This document shows positions 54,170 through 61,605 of a DNA stretch of 64,000 bases, piece after piece (the stretch's first letter is position 1; each line of letters starts with the position of its first letter). The translations under genes and the position numbers were made by a program. The stretch lies in assembly GCF_004331695.1 (NCBI RefSeq), contig NZ_SJSL01000001.1, positions 496,001-560,000 on the forward strand, written 5' to 3'. The notes under the pieces were generated by a model. That model was not told the origin of the DNA. It saw nothing but the letters and a program-made list of their open reading frames with translations, and did no database searches. Source of the stretch: Pedobacter psychroterrae (GTDB taxonomy: Bacteria; Bacteroidota; Bacteroidia; Sphingobacteriales; Sphingobacteriaceae).

Positions 54170-57100
54170 TTACCGGGCAATAAAATTGATCCAGTCTATA
54201 CTGATCAGATGCTGGTTTGGTGGCGTGTCTTTGACAATTACAAAATAAAGATCATGACGGCCGGCAGTAGCTGAAGTAACAGGGGCGCTCAGCTCCTGGT
54301 ACCTTTTCCAGTCTCCAGTTTTCGTAAACTCAAGCCGGCTCACAATCGGACCCGTTGGGGAATCCTGGTGAACTTCGATAGCCGCATCGCTATTAAGAGA
54401 CGAATAGAAATAAGTCAGTTGACTGATGTTCTTCAAATCGATATTCTTAAATACGAAGTAAGATTTGTTGTGGATACCACCCAATTGCTTATCACTTCTA
54501 TCGACTTTGTACAACAGGTCAGCCTCCTCAGCTTGCACTTTTGCTGGTCGAAGGATCAGGCTTTCTTTCTTCGTGAGCGGGGTAATTGCACCACCCTTAT
54601 CTGTATAAGCCGCAGAGAATAGATACCTGCCCTGATCTTTTACAGCTAGATGTTTATCCAGACTCGCAGATCCTTGCTGAGGAAGTGAAGTATTGGCTTT
54701 CTTTGCAGTAAGGGATAAAATGTATTTCACCATCTCAGATGCATCCTCTTTGGAAATCTGAGGATGGGCACTCATGGCATGTTCTCCCCAAACACCTCCC
54801 CCTCCTTTGATGATCTTATTGGACAGTTTATCCAGAGCAGCATTGTCAACAGCATATTTCTTAGATATTCTAACAAAAGAAGGCCCTACAGAAAGTCCGT
54901 CTACCTGGTGGCAAGCTTTACAGTCGCTGCCAGCTATCAGGGTTTTCCCATAATTATAGGTCGGTGTAATTTCCTGGTGGCCTACCAGCGACTGGTTATT
55001 CTGCACCTTGGCGATAAAGCTGAGGTCTACTTTTACTTTCTTAGGGTCGATCATTTTATCTTCATTATCCTTCACATCTACCTTGTAAGTAAATTTGCTT
55101 GGTTTAGGAAAGAAGAATGAGCTGTTGCTGCTGCTATTGATCGCGATCTGTGGAAGTGTATTTCCTACTTTAATCACCACTGTGTCTATCGTACTTTTTC
55201 CGGCAAGATCTGTTACTTTTAAAGTGGTATGATAGACACCATTTTGGGTAAAGGTATGCCTTGGGTTTTGCACTGTAGAACCGATTGATTTTCCATCAAA
55301 ACTCCACTCATAAGACATCTGGTCATCGTCGTCGTTATCATAGCTTTTAGAATTAAATGCTACTTTATAGGGGATCAGCCCGATGGTATCCCGGGTTTCG
55401 ATCTTTGCGATGGGTGCACGGTTGCCACCATTATAATCAATGCGTACCAAACGTGCGTCTACATTGTCAATTCCGTAAACAGAACCATATTCCATCATAT
55501 AGAAAGATCCTTCCGGACCCACCTCAATATCAATCGGGCGGCGGAAATCTCCATTCGTCTCCATGAAGGGCTCCATACGTTTGTAGTTGTTGTTTTCATC
55601 CATTCTGACAGCGTATACCCAGTTGCGCATCCAATCGTACATAAACAAAGCCTTATCGAAATATTCAGGTAATTTGGTCTCTGATTTCAGGTTTGGATCG
55701 TAGTGGTATACCGGTCCGCCCATCGCGCAGCGTCCACCGTCTCCCAGTTCAGGGAATTCGGCTGATCGCCCGTAAGGGTACCAGACCATGGCTTTGATTG
55801 GCGGGGGAAGGGTCTTCATTCCGGTATTATAAGGCGAATTATTGGTCGCCCCATTAAGATCGAAATAAGGGCCAACCTTCAGGGTTGCCCCTTTTGCCCT
55901 GGTTGCAAAGTCAAGTTCTTTATAAGGTTTGCTGTCTCCCACAAAATATGGCCAGCCATAATTGCCTGCTTTTTTTGCCTGGTTAAATTCATCATATCCT
56001 CGAGGCCCCTGCAGACCGTCCTGGCCTGAATCCGGGCCTACTTCTCCCCAGTATACGATGCCGGTTTCCACATCTACCGACATACGGTAAGGGTTACGGC
56101 AACCCATTACATAGATTTCAGGGCGGGTAAGCGGAGTGCCTTTTGGAAAGAGGTTTCCCTCAGGAATGGTATATGAACCATCCGCCTCCGGATGAATCCT
56201 CAGAATCTTTCCTCGAAGGTCATTGGTATTACCTGCAGAACGTTCTGCGCTATATACCAGCCTGTTGTCTTGGCGGTCAATTGGCGCAAAACCATCGGAC
56301 TCAAAAGGAACCGTATTGTCCCCGGTTGAGATGTACATGTTCTTCTGCTTGTCCCAGGATATGGAACCTCCTGTATGCGCGCTCACTTCAAGGTCAATCG
56401 GAATTTCAATAATCACTTTCTCCGATTTCAGGTCCAGGATGTTATCCTTGCTAATAGGAATCCTCGAAATGTGCTGTTTATAGTTGTTACCATCAGCGGC
56501 AGTATTGAAGAAATATAGATAGTTATTAGTAACAAAATCGGGATCGATACTGATTCCCAGCAAACCGTTGAGATACTTATCCACAGCCTTTACAGGAAAT
56601 TTGTACACAAGAGATGTTTTTCTGTCGGCAGGATTATAAACATAAAAATTACCCGCACGTTCAATGAAGAAAACCCTGCCATCCGGCGCTACTGAGAGCT
56701 CCATAGGTTCATTTAGGTCATTTGACAATATAGTCTTGGTAAATCTGTTATCTTCCGGTTTCCTAACTGAATAAGCTTTTGTGTAGTCAAGGTCGGCATT
56801 GCCGATTGCATACTTGATCCCGCCTAAGAGGTGATTCAAGAACAATGGTTCGCTGAAGCTCTCGTCTGTATGACCGCCACCCGTATAAAAAGCCCTGCCA
56901 CCATCATATTCATGATGCCATGCAATAGGGTGGTCATTACCGTTCTCTCCACCTTCGTAGGTGCTCTCGTCCAGTCGTGCAAGCACTTTGATGCCGTCAT
57001 AAATATTTTTATAGTTATACCACTCATCGGTCCGCTCCCAGCGTTTTGGCAATCCCTTAGTGGAAATGTGGGTCGTATCATTGACATCGATTGTGGCCTT

Positions 57101-57589
57101 GCGCACATTTGGATTGCCAGGATGGCTCAGAAAGTAAGCGCCAACCAGCTTGTTATACCATGGCCAGTCATATTCGGTATCTGCCGCAGCGTGAATTCCG
57201 GCATATCCTCCGCCTGCCTGTATGTATCGTTCAAATTGTACCTGCTGATTGGCATTCAATACGTTCATCGTCGTACTTAGGAAGATGACAGCGCTGTAAT
57301 GCTTCAGACTGTCTTCTACAAAGTATTCAGAATTTTTAGTAGTGTCTACAATGATGTTATGTTCTTTTCCTAGCTTTTGAATGGCTGTTATGCCTGCAGG
57401 AATCGAGGAATGGTAAAATCCCTTGGTTTTTGAGAAAACCAGGATTCTCAATGGCTTTGGCGTGGCGGCGACGGCCGCAGTGCTTGTATTGGCTTTAGGT
57501 ACTACGGTTTTGCAGGCGTAGAAAATAGTTGAGGCACAAATTGCAGTAAAAAGAACTGTATATATCTTAGGATATTTGACTTTTAACAT
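54170..57589 (-). CDS. ThuA / PQQ-type sugar dehydrogenase / PKD / cytochrome c lipoprotein
   Basis: A 1139-residue lipoprotein with lipobox FYAC. Domains in order: ThuA, glutamine amidotransferase-like (about 45-265, with AGGGYAGIHAAADTEYDWPW); a glucose/sorbosone dehydrogenase beta-propeller (about 285-700); a PKD domain (about 725-815); a c-type cytochrome with CKACH near residue 890 and a distal Met-rich segment; and a C-terminal CBM6-like carbohydrate-binding domain (about 1015-1139). This suggests oxidation of a sugar at the cell surface or periplasm with electrons passed to the attached cytochrome. The substrate is unknown; similar fusions occur in Bacteroidota and Planctomycetota. Confidence 0.88.
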   Translation of the reverse strand: MLKVKYPKIYTVLFTAICASTIFYACKTVVPKANTSTAAVAATPKPLRILVFSKTKGFYHSSIPAGITAIQKLGKEHNIIVDTTKNSEYFVEDSLKHYSAVIFLSTTMNVLNANQQVQFERYIQAGGGYAGIHAAADTEYDWPWYNKLVGAYFLSHPGNPNVRKATIDVNDTTHISTKGLPKRWERTDEWYNYKNIYDGIKVLARLDESTYEGGENGNDHPIAWHHEYDGGRAFYTGGGHTDESFSEPLFLNHLLGGIKYAIGNADLDYTKAYSVRKPEDNRFTKTILSNDLNEPMELSVAPDGRVFFIERAGNFYVYNPADRKTSLVYKFPVKAVDKYLNGLLGISIDPDFVTNNYLYFFNTAADGNNYKQHISRIPISKDNILDLKSEKVIIEIPIDLEVSAHTGGSISWDKQKNMYISTGDNTVPFESDGFAPIDRQDNRLVYSAERSAGNTNDLRGKILRIHPEADGSYTIPEGNLFPKGTPLTRPEIYVMGCRNPYRMSVDVETGIVYWGEVGPDSGQDGLQGPRGYDEFNQAKKAGNYGWPYFVGDSKPYKELDFATRAKGATLKVGPYFDLNGATNNSPYNTGMKTLPPPIKAMVWYPYGRSAEFPELGDGGRCAMGGPVYHYDPNLKSETKLPEYFDKALFMYDWMRNWVYAVRMDENNNYKRMEPFMETNGDFRRPIDIEVGPEGSFYMMEYGSVYGIDNVDARLVRIDYNGGNRAPIAKIETRDTIGLIPYKVAFNSKSYDNDDDDQMSYEWSFDGKSIGSTVQNPRHTFTQNGVYHTTLKVTDLAGKSTIDTVVIKVGNTLPQIAINSSSNSSFFFPKPSKFTYKVDVKDNEDKMIDPKKVKVDLSFIAKVQNNQSLVGHQEITPTYNYGKTLIAGSDCKACHQVDGLSVGPSFVRISKKYAVDNAALDKLSNKIIKGGGGVWGEHAMSAHPQISKEDASEMVKYILSLTAKKANTSLPQQGSASLDKHLAVKDQGRYLFSAAYTDKGGAITPLTKKESLILRPAKVQAEEADLLYKVDRSDKQLGGIHNKSYFVFKNIDLKNISQLTYFYSSLNSDAAIEVHQDSPTGPIVSRLEFTKTGDWKRYQELSAPVTSATAGRHDLYFVIVKDTPPNQHLISIDWINFIAR

Positions 57590-57951
57590 ATTAATTGCTT
57601 GGCTAGTTTGGTCTTAGTATGTAAACTTAGCAATTATCTGAAAAATAATGTCATTTTTTAGGACTAATTTCCGGACTATCTATGGGGTAGTAAGCATTTC
57701 CCGACATCGGCTGTTTTTTTCCTTTTTACATTCGACTTGTGTTTTGACTGACACCCTTTCAGCTTCGGACCAGCTTCGGGCCAGCTTCGGCTCAGGTTCG
57801 GGCCAGGGTCGGAAAAACCCGACTGTGAGCCGCAGCTGGCCCGTTGGTTGTCGGTCGCCCGTCCGCAGGCAGGACGTACACAGATAAAAGACAAATAGAA
57901 AGAACAAACCATTTACACCGATTTTTGTTATTGATGTAAATAATAACTGTT
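57590..57951. other. Gene-free divergent region with phased repeat dyad
   Basis: This 362-bp region separates the ThuA fusion from a small conserved gene. It holds the GC-rich phased repeat at 57760-57871, flanked by T-rich DNA. Short open frames crossing it read as repeat-driven low-complexity peptides on several frames at once and are not credible genes. No RNA gene was recognised. Confidence 0.7.
57760..57871. repeat. GC-rich 11-bp tandem repeats arranged as a dyad
   Basis: Five 11-bp units resembling CAGCTTCGGGC start at 57760, 57771, 57782, 57793 and 57804. After a central AAAAA, five inverted and more degenerate units occupy 57817-57871, again every 11 bp, with the core CCG (CGG in one unit) at a fixed place. 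The axis is 57815.5, and the inner GTCGG/CCGAC pair is perfect. The architecture equals that of the element at 13407-13498, although the motif sequence is unrelated. Confidence 0.8.
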
Positions 57952-58299
57952 ATGGAACGTCCAGTAGAAATGAACACACTCAGCCAGATTTTAGAAAAAC
58001 TAAGGCTTAAAGGTTTAGACAACGAAATAAAAATGACCGATCATGGTAAAATGCAGGGTGTCGGGATCAATAAGATATATAATCCTGAAGACCTGAGAAT
58101 TATAAAAACTTACCGGTTTGAAGGCGATTCTGACCCTGGAGACAATTCCGTATTGTATATCTTGGAAGACATAAGCCACAATATCGGGTACATTCTTGAT
58201 GCCTATGGCATGTATTCTTCGCAGGAGAATGCAGGTTTTGATGATTTTCTAAAGAAAATACCTACGGCAGACAGAGATATGCAGGAGTTGCTGAGCTAA
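57952..58299 (+). CDS. Small conserved protein (often mislabelled PRPP synthetase)
   Basis: A 115-residue protein. An alternative ATG six codons in (57970) gives MNTLSQILEKLRLKG. The pattern YRFEGDSDPGDNSVLYILED and GYILDAYGMYSS matches a small bacteroidal family that databases often call phosphoribosylpyrophosphate synthetase; it is far too short and lacks the PRPP loop, so that name should not be used. It is cytoplasmic, without membrane or signal segments. The function is unknown. A strong terminator follows. Confidence 0.75.
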   Translation: MERPVEMNTLSQILEKLRLKGLDNEIKMTDHGKMQGVGINKIYNPEDLRIIKTYRFEGDSDPGDNSVLYILEDISHNIGYILDAYGMYSSQENAGFDDFLKKIPTADRDMQELLS

Positions 58300-58324
58300 A
58301 GACGCCAAACAGCATACGCAATAA

Positions 58325-58353
58325 AGAAGCCCCGGCAAAAAACCGGGGCTTCT
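58325..58353 (+). terminator. Intrinsic terminator of the small conserved gene
   Basis: A perfect 11-bp GC-rich stem (58325-58335 and 58343-58353) with a 7-nt A-rich loop, followed by CTATTTTATTTTT. It is the strongest terminator in the window. Confidence 0.9.
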
Positions 58354-58550
58354 CTATTTTATTTTTGACAAAACTATTCTGTTTAGCTTCTTATCTATTA
58401 TATAAGAACAGACAAGCAAAAGCACGTCAACCACCACTAAAACTACGATAACCCATTCATAAACTTGCATATGCCTACCATTTAAAGCGTCAAAATTTTT
58501 AAACTCGGAATAGGGAAATGATTGCTTGTATAACGGAGTTATTATAGATC

Positions 58551-60074
58551 TTATTGTCGCTGTATTGAAAAAATCTGCTGCAGTTTATTTTCTACCTCTT
58601 GCTCATTGCCACTGTATACCAATATTTTTCCCTCCTTATCCAACAGCACATAAAAAGGAATAAAACGTGTCTGGTAAATACTGCCTACTCTTGAGGGTGC
58701 AAACTGGGCTGGAAAATCATCGCACACCTGCGGCCAGGGCATTTTCTCCTGATCCATCGCTTTCCGCCAGGCATCCTGGTTCTGATCGCCAGATAAACTG
58801 AGGATCTCGAATCCTTTGGATCGATACTTTTCGTAAACTTCCTTCAAATGAGGTATTGCCTTTCTGCAGGGCACACACCAGCTGGCCCAAAAATCTATCA
58901 GCACATATTTCCCCCTCATAGCCGAGAGCGTGAGCGGCTTTCCATCGGGTTTCAATAAGGTAAAGTCCGGGGCCATATTTCCCGGCTGCAGCTTCTTTTT
59001 ACTTTCCAGATCTTTAGATAGCTCGATATAATAAGCGGATTGCTTTGCAGCTCCGGCAAATTTATTCAAAATGGCCTCCTGCTGTTGCAGCGTAGTCTGG
59101 TAGTCGAACTTTAAAAATTCACTTAGAAAATAAGGGCCTGAGGCAGAACCGGGATTTTTGAAGGCATACGCCTCAATCCATTTCAGCCGGTCAGGTCTTT
59201 TCATTTTACTGATAGAATCGTTCAGTACCTTGTCCTTATCCAGTGTTTTGAAGAGTCGTGCAAGTTTTCTGTTCAGTCCTTCCCCCCTCAGGTCCTTGGC
59301 AATGATCTTTCCATTGGGGTCTATGAGCAGCGTACTCGGAATGGCATTGACACCGTAATAGGTTGACACCTCGTTTTTAAACCCTTTCAGGTCAGATACC
59401 TGTACCCAGGGCATATGGTCGTCTTCGATCGCTTTTTTCCAGCTTTCAGCTTTATCATCAAGCGATACCCCAAATACCGTAAATCCCTGCGATTTGTATT
59501 GCTCATAAGCCTTCAGCACATTCGGGTTTTCAGCCCGGCATGGTTTACACCAGCTGGCCCAGAAATCTATCAGCACGTACTTTCCTTTATACTCCGAAAA
59601 CTTTACCGGCTCTCCTTCTGTATTGTTTTGAGTAAAATCCAGTACTTGTGTGCCGATTGCACTTCTTTTCAAAATGGCCAACCGGTCTGCTATCTTTTTA
59701 GCTGCCGGTGTCTGCAGTGCTTCAGAACCAAGCTTATCATACAGATTGCTCCCTTCCTCATAGGTACCCATAAACAGCAGATGGTCGCTCACAAGACTTA
59801 AACTGTAAGCACTGTTGGGATGTGCTGCTATGTAGTCTGCCTTTCTGAGCAGCTTTTTATCGACAATCTGCTCCAGTTCCATCTCCAGTTTTTCCTGCTG
59901 TACCCCATCTGCAGCTGAAAGCGCCGCATAGATCTCTTTTTCCCTGGCCGTAAGGTCTTTTACAGAAGCATTAAAGGCTGCTGATTCTTCCTTCTCGCTC
60001 TGTACATTCTGACTGTATGATCCCCGGGTCATAAAAACCATCAGGGCAATCATTATTATTAAGTTCTTTATCAT
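58551..60074 (-). CDS. Double-thioredoxin TlpA/ResA-like protein
   Basis: A 507-residue exported protein with a signal peptide ending near SYSQN. After an N-terminal helical domain of about 140 residues it has two thioredoxin-like domains in tandem, with active sites WASWCKPC (about residue 175) and WASWCVPC (about residue 400). Each is preceded by the KYVLIDF strand and followed by a cis-Pro-type loop. These proteins reduce disulfides in the periplasm, for example during cytochrome c maturation. It lies 18 bp downstream of the SusD-like gene and is probably cotranscribed. Confidence 0.9.
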   Translation of the reverse strand: MIKNLIIMIALMVFMTRGSYSQNVQSEKEESAAFNASVKDLTAREKEIYAALSAADGVQQEKLEMELEQIVDKKLLRKADYIAAHPNSAYSLSLVSDHLLFMGTYEEGSNLYDKLGSEALQTPAAKKIADRLAILKRSAIGTQVLDFTQNNTEGEPVKFSEYKGKYVLIDFWASWCKPCRAENPNVLKAYEQYKSQGFTVFGVSLDDKAESWKKAIEDDHMPWVQVSDLKGFKNEVSTYYGVNAIPSTLLIDPNGKIIAKDLRGEGLNRKLARLFKTLDKDKVLNDSISKMKRPDRLKWIEAYAFKNPGSASGPYFLSEFLKFDYQTTLQQQEAILNKFAGAAKQSAYYIELSKDLESKKKLQPGNMAPDFTLLKPDGKPLTLSAMRGKYVLIDFWASWCVPCRKAIPHLKEVYEKYRSKGFEILSLSGDQNQDAWRKAMDQEKMPWPQVCDDFPAQFAPSRVGSIYQTRFIPFYVLLDKEGKILVYSGNEQEVENKLQQIFSIQRQ

Positions 60075-60092
60075 GTTCTGATCCTTTAATAG

Positions 60093-61523
60093 TTAATTCT
60101 TCGCGTATCCTGGATTTTGGTCCCCGAAAATAGGGTTGTACAAAAATTCATCTTTTGGTACAGGCAGGATATATTGTGACTGATTGGCAATTGTTGGCTT
60201 TAACTGCTTTACCGTATCAAAGGGCAATCTCAGCATGGCCATCCATTCCATACCATCCTCGGCTATCAGGCTCTTAACTGTTTCCTTAAATATCTCCATC
60301 ACCAGGGCTGCTGATGTGCCTGCATTTTCTACCGCAAGATAACTGGTGTTATTTGAAGCTGTAGTAATACCGGCTTTGGCCTGTATTTCATGTACCACTG
60401 CTTTGGCATCTGCCAGGCTGCCTCCTGAGCGTACGATTGCTTCAGCTTTCAGCAAATACACTTCCGTTAGGCGCAGGACATAATAGGTTTCGGACAGTGC
60501 TGAGGATACTCCATTCTCTTTCATGTACTTGGTGAAGAAAAAATAACCTGCCTTTGGCCTTGCACTGCCGATAATCCATGCCTGGCGCGGATCATTGGCA
60601 TACAACGATTTTAAAGGTGCCCTGGCTACATATAGTGAAGATGCTCCCGGCCAATATTGCGCACTTGTGCTATAAGTTTCTTTTTCCTGATTGGCCTGAG
60701 GTTTAATTCCAAGTATGACTTCTTGACTGCTTAGGCCTTTTTTATGAAAAACGTCTTCTGCGATGGGTTCAAGTTTATAAGGACTTTCCTGGATAAGCGT
60801 ATTGGCCAGCGTAACGATTGTACCATAATCAGTCCCCGATCCCCGGCTCATGAGCACACGCATTTTTAAAGCCATACCAGCCCATTTGGTTGCGTAATGA
60901 GTAGGACTAGCAGCTGGTCCATTTGCGATGACATTGTCAAGATCTGCAAGGATAAAATCATAGCTTTCCTTTACTGTGCTTCTTTTTTTAGGAATATAGC
61001 TCAGGGTAGAGATCTCGTCCCTCAGCAGGGCCCCTAACTGACTTTCCGGCTTGTACCATTCGCCATAGAAGGTAAGCAGTTTAAAATGTGCATATGCCCT
61101 TAAAAATCGTGCTTCGGCCATAATCTCCTTTTTCCTATTGCCCGTAAACTGTGTGTCCGATAGTGAATTTACTCCTTTCAGCACACCGTTTACCGCGTTA
61201 AGCAGCATATATGATTCGTCCCAGTATGAATTGGTTGCCCTGTCATTCCGGTTTTCCTCTTCCGGAAGTACACTGGAATACATGCCAATATAGCCGGCAA
61301 ACATGGGCGGTTTGATCTGATGGTTTTGCCATCCTGTCTTTATTGCCGTAGCATTGGCAAAGCGATAGTAAGCGCCGTTTAGCGCAATCTGGGCCGTACC
61401 CTGATCAAGTATGGTATTGGCATCTACCTTGGCATTTTTTGGCAATGCACTAAGCTCTTTCTTACAGGCATAGAGTGTAGCTATGAGTGCTACTAATGCC
61501 AGGTATGTATATATTGTTTTCAT
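60093..61523 (-). CDS. RagB/SusD family nutrient uptake lipoprotein
   Basis: A protein of about 476 residues starting MKTIYTYLALV at 61523, chosen because only that start puts the lipobox LYAC behind a normal signal peptide; the open frame extends 35 codons upstream into the SusC gene. SusD features are KAEAIVRSGGSLADAKAVVHEI, YVLRLTEVYLL and a C-terminal FLYNPIFGDQNPGY segment. It binds substrate on the outer face of the outer membrane as lid of the SusC transporter. The ligand (glycan, peptide or other) cannot be inferred: no glycoside hydrolase is adjacent. Confidence 0.93.
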   Translation of the reverse strand: MKTIYTYLALVALIATLYACKKELSALPKNAKVDANTILDQGTAQIALNGAYYRFANATAIKTGWQNHQIKPPMFAGYIGMYSSVLPEEENRNDRATNSYWDESYMLLNAVNGVLKGVNSLSDTQFTGNRKKEIMAEARFLRAYAHFKLLTFYGEWYKPESQLGALLRDEISTLSYIPKKRSTVKESYDFILADLDNVIANGPAASPTHYATKWAGMALKMRVLMSRGSGTDYGTIVTLANTLIQESPYKLEPIAEDVFHKKGLSSQEVILGIKPQANQEKETYSTSAQYWPGASSLYVARAPLKSLYANDPRQAWIIGSARPKAGYFFFTKYMKENGVSSALSETYYVLRLTEVYLLKAEAIVRSGGSLADAKAVVHEIQAKAGITTASNNTSYLAVENAGTSAALVMEIFKETVKSLIAEDGMEWMAMLRLPFDTVKQLKPTIANQSQYILPVPKDEFLYNPIFGDQNPGYAKN

Positions 61524-61605
61524 CTGTTTATAATATTTAATGGTAATGAAGCTATCGTGGTCCCGCTGATTGACAAGATCATAACGGCTTTCAAATTCCT
61601 GGTTG

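Noticed and set aside
57760..57814. Tandem repeat resembling a CRISPR array
   Set aside because: Units are 11 bp and directly adjacent, without unique spacers, and no cas gene is present.
57792..58022. Several overlapping short open frames across the GC-rich repeat on both strands
   Set aside because: They are created by the 11-bp repeat, which is not a multiple of three and opens several frames at once; the peptides are low complexity and no start is supported.
57952..58299. Phosphoribosylpyrophosphate synthetase function
   Set aside because: The protein is 115 residues and lacks the PRPP-binding loop and the usual duplicated fold; the label is a database error as far as I can judge.
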